Source of the DNA: Teredinibacter sp. KSP-S5-2
Lineage (GTDB): Bacteria; Pseudomonadota; Gammaproteobacteria; Pseudomonadales; Cellvibrionaceae
Direction of reading: 5' to 3'
NCBI RefSeq assembly: GCF_032773895.1
Contig: NZ_CP120416.1
Coordinates: forward strand, 1,982,001-2,046,000
Length of the DNA stretch: 64,000 nucleotides
This document shows positions 30,001-36,501 of the stretch, piece by piece. Within the stretch, counting starts at the first letter, position 1. Every line of letters begins with the position of its first letter. Under the pieces are notes generated by a model. It was given only the letters and a program-made list of their open reading frames with translations. It was not told the DNA's origin and did no database searches. The position numbers were made by a program, and so were the translations under genes.

Positions 30001-33000
30001 CAGCAAGAATACACCTACTACGATACGCCAACATATCATCAATGGACAACGCAAGAGCTTCAGTGGGACGGTACCTGGGATACACCAACCTATGTAAATG
30101 AAGATGTGTTGACTGGCTATGATGTACCGAACATGGTTGAAGTTCAGGTGGAGTATATTCGTGATTACACTACGCCAGTTTACGAATACCGCTGGGAGGA
30201 TGCCGTTGCTCAAGTTGGTGATAAGTGGACATACAGTGAACTGGATTACGAAGTCGGTCGTTTGGACACGCGGGAATACATTATCGGTACCTCAACTAAG
30301 ACAACCGGTCCTATCCCCACGGAAATTATCGACTATGAATACAACGGTTTTGGGCAGTTAAAAGCTGAAATATTACGTAGCCAGCCCAACACCAAAGTAG
30401 AGTACAGTTACTTCAACAATGGCTTATTAAAATCAAAATCAGACACCCAGTGGGATAGCGCTTCAAGTAATCGAACATTGGTGTCTAGCTATGAGTATGA
30501 CCTTTCTGGGAAGCGGAAAGTCGAAACTCATTCAACCATCGACACGCGGCAAGTGGACGTCTATGACTGGACGTATTCCAGTGAGCGGTATTTCGGTGTA
30601 GTGGGTAAGGAAACACGTCGTTTTGAGTACGACCTTACAACAAAATACAGTTACGATGAGCGTGGTAGGTTGACTGAAGTTCAGTCACCAGGCTCGAGTT
30701 TCATCGCAGGCACAGTAACCAAAACCAGCACTAACCTTGAGTACCTCAAGTATAACTATGATGTCTGGGGCAACCGTGCTCGTATATCGGCCAGATACGC
30801 TCCAACAGGCGGTACGACCCGTTCGACAACTCAAAAGTTCGCTTATGATGTTGAGGGTCGCCGATTGGCGGACGATGAAGTCAGTCGCTACGAATACGAT
30901 GCTGCAGGTCGCATTAGCTTCAGAGAAGTTCGCAAAAATGGCTCCGAAACCCAGCTCTTTGACGAAAGATACATTTACAACGATTTTGGCTTAGTGGAAG
31001 AAGTCATCGCGACTGAGTTCAATCGCAGTAATGCGGGTTGGGCAGAAGGTGAAACTTACCAGAAAGAGCATTACACCTACGATGCCCGAGGGTTTAAAAA
31101 GTACACACGCATAAATACAACTCCTGCCACCCCAGGAGGAAACGCTATTCCGGACATGACCATCCAGACGACCTATCGTAAGGATGGGAAAGTTATGTCC
31201 CAAATAACCAAAAAGGGCATTATTACATTAAGTAACCTCACGAATTACCGGTATTCTGATACCGGTCAGCTGTTGAGTTATGACTATGGTAATTACACCG
31301 ACTCAGGGCGGTTGGATTTTACTCGAAGCTACCGTTATAGCTACATGTACACCTTTGCTGGTTCTAAGAATCACTCTATTAGAGTGACTTCTGACCGCAA
31401 TACGGGCAGTTTATCGGAATCTCAGGGACAAACCATCAACACCTATGATCACCGTGGACGACTTGTCTCGGCTGTTATCAACGAGGCAGATGGAAATGAT
31501 ACCGGTAAGGGAAGGAAGTATTTTTCATACAATGCGGAAGGTATGATCAATGCCTCGTACTATGACCCATTTAGAGGAGATTCGGAAACCCAAACCTATT
31601 TCTACTCCCAGGGCAATGTGCTCGCTGATATCGGTAGCAAAGGCGCCAATATTTCGCCACTGAAAGGCTTGCATAAAGGGGGAGATGTTCCAGGCTCCTA
31701 CACCATACGCACAGGCGAAACCCTGGCGAGTATTGCACAATCCATTTTTGGAGACAGCTCTCTTTGGTATGTCATAGCCGAAGCCAACGGCTTGGCTATG
31801 GCACCGACAGACAAGTTTGCTGCGGACCAAGCCGGACGAACTCTGGATATTCCGAATACCCACCAAGGTATTAAGAACGATTCCACTACATTTAAACCCT
31901 ATAACCCATCAGAGATTATTGGTGATTTAACCCCGTCACCGGATATCCATATCAAGAAACCAAAATCGAACATGATCGCCATTGTGGTGATGGTGGTCGT
32001 GGCGATTGTGCTTACCGTCGTAACTATGGGAGCACTAGGGCCAATATTAGCTACCGCGATGGGCCCACTGCTTGGTGCCATGGCCACCGGGTTTGTGGCC
32101 GGGGTGGTGAGTAGCTTAGGTAGCCAGTTAGTGGGTATGGCGCTCGGCGTCACAGATGGTATTAACTTTAAGCAGGCCTTAGCGTCAGGTCTGGCTGGGG
32201 CCATGACCGCTGGTGTAGGTCAAGCCCTCAATTCTGTAAATACCGGGTTACTTGCAGCAGATGCAGTTCGTGGGGCCGTAACGGGTGCAACTTCGGTTGC
32301 CGCCAATGCCTTGGCAAACTCCATGGTTGGTTTGGATTCGGGCTTCAGCTGGAAAGCGGTCGCGGCGGGCGCGATTGCTGGTGCGGCGACCTCCAGTATA
32401 AACATCAAAGTTGGCAACCAAGGCAAAGCGGTTGGTCGTTTCGGCAGTCGTTTTGCCAACGGGTTTGCTAAATCCGCTGTCGGAGCAGCTACAAGGCGTG
32501 CGGTCGGTTTGGATAAGGACAAAGACGTAGGCGAAGCATTGGTCGATGTCTTTGGCAATGCGCTGGGTGAAGGCTTGGTCGGTGCATTCCAGCTGGATAC
32601 GAAGTCCGCAGCTTGGGGGAATAAAAAAGCACAAGAGTGGAACGCCGAAAAGTACAAGCAAAATGTGGTACTTCCAGCTAAGGAGAGGGAAGAGGCTGCT
32701 AAACGGCGAGAAGAAGCAAAGCTTGGCAAGAACCTAACTCGAGAGTTTGGTGCACCCAAGATCGATCAAGAAGAGTTCGAAAGAAAGGTAATGGAGCCGT
32801 TCAATAAAAAGATTGGACAGAAAATCGAAGACGATATTGCTTCCGCTGGTTCCGAGAAGAGGACCGCGGTTAATGATAGTATCGACGCCGAAATGGCTGC
32901 ATCAGAGGATAGTCGAAACAGAACCCGAATGTACGATGGACTCAAATCTACCGCTGAAGAAAGTACTCGGAGGGATAGTTATGATGCAAAACTTCAGCGG

Positions 33001-34242
33001 AATGAGCAGGCACTGCGAGCCCAAGTGGATGGAATAAGAGAAGACCGGCGACGCTTTAATCATGAGGTGAACCAAATAGCTGTTCGTTCCAATCTGCGCT
33101 TGAAAGAAACATTGTCCGGCGTTGGTACAAGCTTTTCCCAAGAGGTACAGTCGTTAGACGATTACAACGTGTGGCGAGAACCACAAATCAAAGCGCATGA
33201 AGCCAAGTTCGGTGCCCGTAGGGATATGGGGGACATTTGGGGAGAGTTATCTGACATTGGTGACTTTATGGCAGGTGGGTTCGTCCAGGCAACTCGGGAC
33301 AGTCTTTCTGGTATGATAACGCTTTCGCAGGCACTTTCGCCTGTAGGTTTAACTCAATTACTTAATGGAAATGATTATGGGCAAAAATTCAGCGGTTTCT
33401 TTGATGAAGTAGTCTTTTCTCTTGCCGGAGATGAGCCTTCGCCGTTTACGGCAGGTTATAAAGACAAGGATATGGCTTTAGCGGTTGAAATTGTTTCAGT
33501 GGCATCACCGAAGAGCTTAGTCGATGCCGGTACATGGGCGGCTCGAAAAGGCTTTAAGTATGCCGATGAAATTGGTTCCATATTACGTACGGGGGCAGAT
33601 GAATTAGCAAGAGCGGGCAAAAAAGCATTTGTTGAAGCAGTTGAAAAGGGGCAAAGTTTAGCGGGGAAAGTTCTAAACAAAGGGGCTAACAAAACATTTG
33701 CAAGAAATGCAGATGATTTGCTTGATATTCGAGGTCAGGGGTTGGTTTTTGATGATTCTGCCAGATTAGCGAAACTTCAAACAGCGTTTAAAAATCGGTT
33801 TGACGCAGAAGTAAGATTTGTAGGCGATGAAGTTTCCTTTGGAATGATCGATGAGTTATCGGGTGTTATTAAGTTGAATCCGAAAACAGCTACCTTTGAT
33901 GTCCTCGCTCATGAAGTGTCACATGTTAACTTTTCGCGGGTTATGGGTAAGTGGAAAACGGGAACTGAGCTATCCCCGTTTGAGCTAAATTTGATGGAGT
34001 CAGTTGGTTATTATAATAATGTCAGAAAAGCTATTAACTCTGGTTATTCTCCAGCTGCTGCATTTGATGAATTTGGCGTGGGTGCAATATTTGCCCAGCC
34101 AGCAGTTCAAGCGCTTAAGAGTGGTTCTCCTAAAGTTCTAAGCTCATATACAAAGGCCGTTGACTACTACGGAGCAGATTTTATTGAATCAGCTCTTAGG
34201 TTTGGCGGCAGAGGTTTAAGTCCAAATAAGAAGTTGCCATGA
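18013..34242 (+). CDS. giant YD-repeat (RHS-like) polymorphic toxin, 5409 residues
   Basis: AGGAG precedes the ATG. No Sec signal peptide is visible. Order of parts: an N-terminal segment (about 1-150) with a GIAYVNLATGNLVLQ motif seen in bacterial YD-repeat proteins; two related modules of about 185 residues (from W159 and W379); a long YD-repeat shell from about 590 to 4550 with many G-x-[VIL]-[ST]-x-[YF]-x-YD-x-x-G-R repeats; a non-YD insert at about 3830-4075; a LysM domain at about 4562-4610 (YTIRTGETLASIAQSIFG, SLWYVIAEANGL); a glycine-rich hydrophobic stretch at about 4654-4740; a charged helical region; and a C-terminal zincin-like domain with H5300-E-V-S-H5304. The usual Rhs DPxGL boundary motif was not found. 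A tiny overlapping gene follows and is probably the immunity gene. Likely role: contact-dependent antagonism or host interaction; secretion route unknown. Confidence 0.9.
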   Translation: MVAVITGAGLGLLDSSVTQSRGAGVVGDGSLGRSDGIAYVNLATGNLVLQVSEQTLSGSGADINMLRTYNSKGETTDGDSDRWRWMGEKRVVLYGNAQEAGSSLVLTSGDGHESTYHWSAVAGAYVSDDTATADKIVLAEVPTSGGGDSGSGSSPQVAWSQDFSVDSSGLTSLTGNFSVADGRLSVTRYPDSHWDVYEHKIEGERVYPFGDYKAFSASITLDAGAVWGTEGEIGFGATNSAATAADKRFHSVVFEGGRAYARMNNIYGYPTNVDLGAVQLGKTYQVDVELHAAGSTLYVYELGTDRSSGYSHTHTDTDWLDAKTYLFSNQRGVTGHFEIIQELDSLPDSSTGTGSSSGSQTGGSTTVDIPLSNHPGTLWAQDFTSNSAGLTAPEGSFQVVDGHLAVTRHPDNNWDTGDFNMLGERTYQFADSMLFTSQVTIDANAVWGTAGELAFGAQNTATVRDQMRAHSAVFEGGKVYSRASDVYGYGIAREIGTVEVGKTYQVEVELHAGGSTLYVYELGLDRSQGFTYHDARTDWGDARTHIYYSQRGVTGHFDNIQEIDPSITTPTDGTGQGSTTTVVGDQFEWIWTDGETRTEERYSGGSGWIQSSRDLSGNGFDYTFDGDRLTQVTDVVTGQKTELVYGIDNRLSELKTTNSGGASVRQVAYFYDSLGRLSQVKTDLTLDNSLTDVDSAGRDNVFTTTYTYDGDSSRVQTITQSDHYHANTGPRSTDASVRYEYALLDGSYKVVKAVDQNGIVEFDYTATTTAVRKVTGTGVVLESSTHTIDEFDRVISIETISNSTIHPSGDPARRQHVAYEYLDNKGVDEDKVTRVVVSVIRAGTSGALDTVTDTRFEYVEGRLVKEWDALGNTVAYGYDDHNQLTSITRYEIASLTAPSGAETDRLIYDIAGNLRFTVSAEGNVTEQRYTAAGLVEWSIKYAGAGYTVGTAAPTLVELTTWAEAQGLSQAEVTYFHYDNLGNLDKKVEGVDSITTSGDPIYGAGAAVSEYIYSEYGELLQTISLTGAARTERTTLESSEYDGMGRVKSAMVNGITTSTTFNSNTITIENAQTGVVSVSTFDGRGRLINISQTGGDQTRETKYVYNEAGRLAMTENAEGERSYTFYDGIGRVTHSVNSAGEVVEYRYDIMGGESPLISREIHHEARVDTSGWFVNGQVVPTKIETPYITNKDRNLWKDYDGAGRLYRTREVYSPKVGVVAKAVEHEYDGAGRIIKTTEGDRVTRFFYDDDGRLVGTQNAKGIVTQNHYDNAGRLIGTTQYSQEMPFTETDFQTLINAHASQLERLHTFNYYDNQGRLVGTLDSQGFLTETVYNAAQRKTEIKRYHNHVPDATTITLSSTLADVKAVVGTEHDLTVSYYDTYGRIDSTVTSDGTVSRNYYDDAGRIVRAVNAEGTTDQTAVRTRYNAFGEITGVVLGEGEVTLTGIPTDAQINAAIDQFGTKYRYDGMGRKIEEIGPNGQKSLFYYNNEGRLTYVVNALGEASKTTYNSFGQVETVQVLTTAISNMTGLVGGDITTDLITRFNAAAAVTPVMETHQQYNKIGLVTKSTDALGLETDYFYNRYGELEHLDTPTGTGTEKARTTYSYDALGNNTYVYRYLNSTDSVFNRNYFDGFNRLYRTDDENNHQIHYDFTEKGRKITVTDSLGRTSTTVTDFKGRQLEVTDALGKITSYNYDDVNRVITVTTPENVTLTTWQTRTGQTLKVRDGEGNEIHYSYTKDGQIKTVTDAAGNITTNNYDNSGRLHQVIDAENRVVEFGYDAANRLIDKTVDPSGLALKTHYTLDALGRQVDIYEAYETTDVRHTRVSYDAAGRIDQQIIEPETGGLQLSTKFYYDNAGNLIRTEQGTLAEQTQKVTEYQYDQLGRKTKEILDPGTGKLNITTEYRYDNAGNITRVINAKNQSTWFIYNDANQQVYTINALGEVTKQEYDSKGRVSRSIQYSNKVSTTGFGDMLTETSSGVGAAGSEVRETLYVYDDSDNKRFTLTLTSNNEYVASENIFDKNGNVIESRRYDKNLTSAQITGAQAGTSIEASRITEQEIISALQAAGLTDTAWGNSTTNLGDTRQTHFIFDNVNRLKYTVDPEGNIAKTEYDKTGKVTKTLRFGHDLNLSQIAGSNLLAGIDAAIQANAALETNAQTSRVVYDNANRVRYSFSPAGALTENIYDALGNIVRRVEYNNTISVSTYTEQTVNAAITTAVRDSSQNRNTYFVYDDAGRQTHSVNGQGEVRSSSYDALGRVISQTAYFNKLTSTQLNSLKTTGQITGLTASNNDRTTEYVFDAIGQTRFTINSEGGLSETNYDAHGNVTRITQYYNRPNLSSVARTEAGIETVLTSAITSDSRNREQFFLYNQLDQQTHIINAAGEAIRKEYNQFGEVIKETRYASALAANKIVSLKSSGSLVTSDFIVSSNDQITEYLYDRIGRQVFSIKNNQRLTETRYDAVGNVTETRQFAVLVGGADANASTITSGDLAATARTRAAFETVRGNHKVGDGVTRGESYQYDKAGRLAFITDAKGAVTEKNYNAFGNLVHENSYGYELGTLTRKASADRHSYFVYDAQNRLTHSVDGLGNITKVEYTTFGQVHKSTQYATALNDAQIATLQTTNTLPSTPTTSANDRFDGYVYDKAGRVTAKYDAAGSYVESRYNGLGDLVETIAYANLTTHPSSGEPSPAPTASQYDRISKNYYDALGRAHFKVNAEGYVTENVYDTFGNLTKAISYVSKPESGTLLASRIAGTSSADPVINDSDRFIEYRYDLNNRVTDELTAAEFIADPLNTSVGTPLKGQVKKHIEYDAFGQIKSVTEGLIERAGLADISAYSRFTQYDYDVLGNQTKTTLAGEYDTATKKIIKNHTATSFERTVEVSYDAFGNAIRNKIRIGNSGNVNNDYVYQYKVYDVLGREIYDIDAIGKVSQTVYDALDNARKIIRFEKGLISDAQIAAGSYVFPTSISKENIDSANLGAGYSRTVIQDFDVLGRVTKVTMPQVFDNLATSTRSNPTTVTEYNTFGDIVKQSVLLKDGATEATQKWAHSYSYYDRAGRVTLLVDPMKYGRKTEYNAFGEEESIREYAAAYTGNITLNTPPSYTETNLGISSSIGYDRVTYLKYDKLGRLAETALSNVQWIDQIQDPSITQAGTWSELKSANDALDQKKVVSINTYNAFNELSATQNGNDDVEEIRYNRLGLQTETIKATQKVASQEVYISRGHANNQVDPFRGQVNANLVTTVEYDVFNNAVKQTRGGSSGRGAQLVFVTEFDHGGNVVKSYDAMNQATQYELDVNGRVIRQYKGAAANDGVVYNQTIEQRFKFDKLGRQYMSVDVYDGGTNQTGSRKIYNAFGEVVHEEKIWGAANQGEAALTSAKVASYTYDDAGRVETKTNGEGITTYRYDLAGSVVRQIVSERVPSGAPAAPRETINELDLLGRTIKQTLPQFDATNADFSSNPGARPEISQTFDRWGKVLSNTDALGNTTEFRYDHEGRVVREISASASNVRGNDGLVTSIEIKEFQYDILGRAGIEKISATDKIKVGGNEPPATDPYGVTVPDAPASELTQNVTHERSRFKFYDTAGNITRTTDSTYMMTDYAYDIHGNRVGRRTGIGDVTVWEYNERGQVVADKLLKQELAWEYDDPVYGTQTGISEARYNGLDTSQIARGYHLSNSYDYDTAGRKYAEGNAVGDREFFISDERDNVVKYYDYFGQFSQTAANDRPTNTYSYDQFGNKTFSGSTADVIEYVRYQYGTQTTTSWVNDESVANKAYRNELQHDGTYNFISVDSLPYGASSPAPEGGIAKYESVKVQTGTQNTPNQLNSESVKHYEYATVNHEEITGWTVTDTAQRGSIERTGVRDVEVESGTTKVYDFPYGAAWYTPDTKLVQSTTPTSWVETPTAEHALSEPIYRPKDVLVGYTAPTEQQTPGSVEAGYITKQVPRQVEVVDQYGGISYVIVYDDVQVMTYKTPIYETRDVIDGYNTPVFGMVEVPDGYIIPTYTTVQQEYTYYDTPTYHQWTTQELQWDGTWDTPTYVNEDVLTGYDVPNMVEVQVEYIRDYTTPVYEYRWEDAVAQVGDKWTYSELDYEVGRLDTREYIIGTSTKTTGPIPTEIIDYEYNGFGQLKAEILRSQPNTKVEYSYFNNGLLKSKSDTQWDSASSNRTLVSSYEYDLSGKRKVETHSTIDTRQVDVYDWTYSSERYFGVVGKETRRFEYDLTTKYSYDERGRLTEVQSPGSSFIAGTVTKTSTNLEYLKYNYDVWGNRARISARYAPTGGTTRSTTQKFAYDVEGRRLADDEVSRYEYDAAGRISFREVRKNGSETQLFDERYIYNDFGLVEEVIATEFNRSNAGWAEGETYQKEHYTYDARGFKKYTRINTTPATPGGNAIPDMTIQTTYRKDGKVMSQITKKGIITLSNLTNYRYSDTGQLLSYDYGNYTDSGRLDFTRSYRYSYMYTFAGSKNHSIRVTSDRNTGSLSESQGQTINTYDHRGRLVSAVINEADGNDTGKGRKYFSYNAEGMINASYYDPFRGDSETQTYFYSQGNVLADIGSKGANISPLKGLHKGGDVPGSYTIRTGETLASIAQSIFGDSSLWYVIAEANGLAMAPTDKFAADQAGRTLDIPNTHQGIKNDSTTFKPYNPSEIIGDLTPSPDIHIKKPKSNMIAIVVMVVVAIVLTVVTMGALGPILATAMGPLLGAMATGFVAGVVSSLGSQLVGMALGVTDGINFKQALASGLAGAMTAGVGQALNSVNTGLLAADAVRGAVTGATSVAANALANSMVGLDSGFSWKAVAAGAIAGAATSSINIKVGNQGKAVGRFGSRFANGFAKSAVGAATRRAVGLDKDKDVGEALVDVFGNALGEGLVGAFQLDTKSAAWGNKKAQEWNAEKYKQNVVLPAKEREEAAKRREEAKLGKNLTREFGAPKIDQEEFERKVMEPFNKKIGQKIEDDIASAGSEKRTAVNDSIDAEMAASEDSRNRTRMYDGLKSTAEESTRRDSYDAKLQRNEQALRAQVDGIREDRRRFNHEVNQIAVRSNLRLKETLSGVGTSFSQEVQSLDDYNVWREPQIKAHEAKFGARRDMGDIWGELSDIGDFMAGGFVQATRDSLSGMITLSQALSPVGLTQLLNGNDYGQKFSGFFDEVVFSLAGDEPSPFTAGYKDKDMALAVEIVSVASPKSLVDAGTWAARKGFKYADEIGSILRTGADELARAGKKAFVEAVEKGQSLAGKVLNKGANKTFARNADDLLDIRGQGLVFDDSARLAKLQTAFKNRFDAEVRFVGDEVSFGMIDELSGVIKLNPKTATFDVLAHEVSHVNFSRVMGKWKTGTELSPFELNLMESVGYYNNVRKAINSGYSPAAAFDEFGVGAIFAQPAVQALKSGSPKVLSSYTKAVDYYGADFIESALRFGGRGLSPNKKLP
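18487..19704 (+). repeat. tandem duplication of a ~185-residue module in the giant gene
   Basis: Module 1 (from W159) and module 2 (from W379) lie 660 nt apart. Both share WxQDF, RHPDxxWD-like, VWGTxGEx-FGAxN, VFEGGxxYxR, GKTYQVxVELHAxGSTLYVYELG and QRGVTGHF. They look like beta-sandwich, lectin-like modules joined by Ser/Gly/Thr linkers. Similarity is visible at DNA level too, so the duplication is fairly recent or under concerted change. Confidence 0.8.
29500..30230 (+). repeat. non-YD Pro/Tyr/Val repeat insert in the giant gene
   Basis: About 240 residues where YD repeats stop and short irregular units appear instead, of the form TP-x-Y-x4-V-x2-GY-x2-P: DVLVGYTAP, DVIDGYNTPVFGMVEVPDGY, DVLTGYDVP, YTTPVYEYRW. 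YD repeats resume immediately afterwards (YNGFGQLKAE). Confidence 0.7.
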
Positions 34243-34655
34243 ATACAATAGAACTGTTTAACCCTAGAGAGGAAGAGCTTTTAAAGCTTGAAAAGAATCA
34301 GCTAGATACTTATTTGACAGAAAATAACTTGTCTTGTGAGAAACTTAATAGAAAGTCATCTTATGTCGTTTTCGACAAAGGCTACGTGGAGGTTTTAGAA
34401 AAAATTAAAAAAGGAGATGCGAAGTTAATTAGGGCATTTAAAGGCGTAGAATCGTTGTGCAATGAAATTGTGGATTCCCTAAATGATTCAGAGATAGTTG
34501 TTTTTGAAGCATCAAAGATGACGATGAGAAACTTTTATACTTTGTCAGGCTTTGTGTCTGTTATGGAAGATGTTGCTAATCGACTACAGAAAGGGAAGGT
34601 TTGTTTACCTCCTGGCTGTTATGGAGCAAAAATTTTATTTGCTGTTTGTCGTTAG
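34239..34655 (+). CDS. probable immunity protein to the giant toxin's C-terminal domain
   Basis: A 138-residue protein whose ATG overlaps the toxin stop (ATGA), so it is translationally coupled. It has no signal peptide or membrane helix and is a mixed alpha/beta, Lys/Glu-rich cytosolic protein (for example NPREEELLKLEKNQLDTYL, SEIVVFEASKMTMRNF). No family is recognised. Position directly after the variable C-terminal toxin domain of an RHS-like protein is the hallmark of cognate immunity genes, and an intrinsic terminator closes the pair. The role is inferred from position. Confidence 0.65.
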   Translation: MNTIELFNPREEELLKLEKNQLDTYLTENNLSCEKLNRKSSYVVFDKGYVEVLEKIKKGDAKLIRAFKGVESLCNEIVDSLNDSEIVVFEASKMTMRNFYTLSGFVSVMEDVANRLQKGKVCLPPGCYGAKILFAVCR

Positions 34656-34662
34656 TTTGATC

Positions 34663-34690
34663 AAAGCCCAGCTATCAGCTGGGCTTTTTA
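34663..34690 (+). terminator. intrinsic terminator after toxin/immunity pair
   Basis: AAAGCCCAGC (34663-34672), loop TATCA, GCTGGGCTTT (34678-34687), then further U. It lies 8 nt after the immunity stop and just before the convergent stop of the SymE-like gene; the A-run and U-run on either side make it effective in both directions. Confidence 0.9.
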
Positions 34691-34692
34691 CT

Positions 34693-34935
34693 TTAAGAAT
34701 TAACAACTTGTTGTTCAGCAGTAAGAACTAAGCATCCCTCCATAACTCTCACTGTGACTGGTGTGTCAATCGAGAAGCCTGCTTGATCCAGCCAATGGCC
34801 TTTGAGTTGAAGCCAGGGCACTTTGGCTTGTGAATTGTTCTGTGTTTTACGATGGTAGTCGTAAATCATCGAGCCGGTTTTAATCTGCCGAATATGACAG
34901 ATGGGTTTTGCTTTAGTAGGCTCACTTGTAGCCAT
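34693..34935 (-). CDS. SymE-like toxin-family protein
   Basis: An 80-residue protein. The C-terminal 40 residues, PWLQLKGHWLDQAGFS followed by VTVRVMEGCLVLTAE, match the SymE core (a swapped-hairpin AbrB-derived fold). SymE of E. coli is an SOS-induced protein first described as an endoribonuclease toxin repressed by an antisense RNA; later work points to nucleoid condensation. SymE-like genes are frequent beside RHS genes. It converges on the toxin/immunity pair. I could not identify an antisense RNA from the sequence alone. Confidence 0.85.
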   Translation of the reverse strand: MATSEPTKAKPICHIRQIKTGSMIYDYHRKTQNNSQAKVPWLQLKGHWLDQAGFSIDTPVTVRVMEGCLVLTAEQQVVNS

Positions 34936-35010
34936 AACTCACTTCTTACAGTGATTGTGGTTAGCTGGCTGGTTGGGGGGCAACCCAATCAGTCAGCGAT
35001 TAATGAATAG

Positions 35011-35123
35011 TTATCTTCTAATATCTTGGCTTTGTCCAACGAGCTTTTGCATATTAGCCCAAGCAACAAGGCTATTAAGCAGTACGATAAGGGCTTTTTG
35101 ATCCTCGTCAGAGAGCTATCAAT
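35011..35123 (-). pseudogene. possible broken small gene upstream of the SymE-like gene
   Basis: On the minus strand, AAGGAGG (35138-35132) stands 8 nt before ATT (35123-35121), then reads IDSSL and, after a one-base shift, SDEDQKALIVLLNSLVAWAN and MQKLVGQSQDIRR to a TAA at 35013-35011. The coherent amphipathic segment and good ribosome site suggest a small gene with a lost start and a frameshift. No family is recognised. The remainder of the 34936-35503 gap shows nothing else I can support. Confidence 0.3.
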
Positions 35124-35503
35124 GTTGGCAGCCTCCTTGCTTAAATACCGTAATCACTAGCTTGTTGGGGGGCGTTAATAATCACAGGCACATGCTTTTC
35201 CCTGGGAACGGGTTATAGTGGTGGGTAGGAGACATAGATGATAGCTTGCTAAATAGGAGTTTTTGCGAGTCCTTTAACCCTATACAAGAGGCTTACTTAA
35301 TGGAGATACTTAGTTGTGATACCGACGCTTTCTGGTCGAATTATGAACTGATCTTCTGGTTTATGATAAAAAGTTGAGTACTTTATTTTTTAGTTGAAGA
35401 AAACTCTTAGTCCTACTAAAAAGTGGCCATTATGTGAGCATACATACTTAAAATCATTGTGCTTATTGATGTAAGCTTAACTGCTTTGATGTAGTATTGT
35501 CAT

Positions 35504-36445
35504 ATGACCACAACAGCTGTATACCATTGGTGGGATGATTCCAGCCTTATTGACAAGGTGTGGCGTAACCACCACTCCCCACTTATTACCTCCATCGCAA
35601 CCTTGCGTGCATGCAATCCAGATATTGAAATTTTAGTGCTGTATTCCGGGAATAGAAAGCTCAATGAGTTTGAGCCCTATTCAAGCTTATTAAATTTCAG
35701 GGTGGTCCCAATCTCTTTTTATATGGAAAAATACAGGGAGTACGTGGGATGGGATTACTTATCCAGATTATTTGATTTGCGTCGAAATGCACATCATATC
35801 AATACAGATACCTTGATGTATTGTGATGTCGATGTGTTTTGGTTCCAAGACCCGCTTCCACATTGTGCGAACCCGAAAAAGTTCTGTTTCGACGGTGGAA
35901 ATAGCGGCTTTTTTTATTACCAACCGGAGTCGGAGGAGTACGAAAGGTTTATTGAGGTTTTTGAATCGTATACGCTGTCTGCTTTACATTCTAAGGATAT
36001 GTACCAGCTTATACAGAAATGCAGACCCTATGAGAGTGACCATTATTTATACGATGAGATGGTTCTGGCATATATGCGAAAGTATAACCCTAGTTTGTTA
36101 CAACACATTGACCTTACGGAGCATTGCCGCCCAATGCATATTCATAAATATGGCCAGGAGCTTAAAAATATCCGAATGCTTCACGCCCATGGCATGTTTA
36201 TGGCTAATCCTTTTACAAAAATTAAATATTTGCAACTCAACTGTAGAGGCTTGCTTTGCTTGCTCTTTTCTGAGCTATATGAGCGAATTTGCCAGGTGTT
36301 GGACCCAAAAGACATATTCTCGAAAGAGGAGCTGGCTTATGTGCTGCCTAAGCAGTATAGCTTGCTGGAAAACCCTCAGAAACTGCTCGCAACTAGGAAA
36401 GCGGACGGGTTTTATTACGCGCATTTATGTGGGCGGAGCAGATAA
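35504..36445 (+). CDS. putative GT-A-fold glycosyltransferase
   Basis: A 313-residue protein opening with VYHWWDDSSLIDKVWRN and a Rossmann-like half (ACNPDIEILVLYSGN), then a nucleotide-sugar DxD motif in MYCDVDVFWFQDPLP and FDGGNSGFFYYQP, a layout seen in small capsular and LPS-type glycosyltransferases. No signal peptide. It is the first gene of the glycan locus and converges on the methyltransferase gene with a gap of about 55 nt. Donor and acceptor are unknown. Confidence 0.75.
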   Translation: MTTTAVYHWWDDSSLIDKVWRNHHSPLITSIATLRACNPDIEILVLYSGNRKLNEFEPYSSLLNFRVVPISFYMEKYREYVGWDYLSRLFDLRRNAHHINTDTLMYCDVDVFWFQDPLPHCANPKKFCFDGGNSGFFYYQPESEEYERFIEVFESYTLSALHSKDMYQLIQKCRPYESDHYLYDEMVLAYMRKYNPSLLQHIDLTEHCRPMHIHKYGQELKNIRMLHAHGMFMANPFTKIKYLQLNCRGLLCLLFSELYERICQVLDPKDIFSKEELAYVLPKQYSLLENPQKLLATRKADGFYYAHLCGRSR

Positions 36446-36501
36446 TTTTCGTTGAGCTCGAAGAGTATTTGTGTTGGCAAATGGCATTTTATTGCTTTGA
36501 G

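Noticed and set aside
18166-33692. Many antisense and out-of-frame ORFs of 60-200 codons within the giant gene
   Set aside because: They are shadows created by the repetitive YD-coding sequence, lack ribosome sites and domains, and lie wholly inside a clearly coding frame.
35823-36455. 210-codon frame overlapping the first glycosyltransferase of the glycan locus
   Set aside because: The other frame has the DVD motif and family layout; this one is Cys/Arg/Ile-rich with no domain and no ribosome site.
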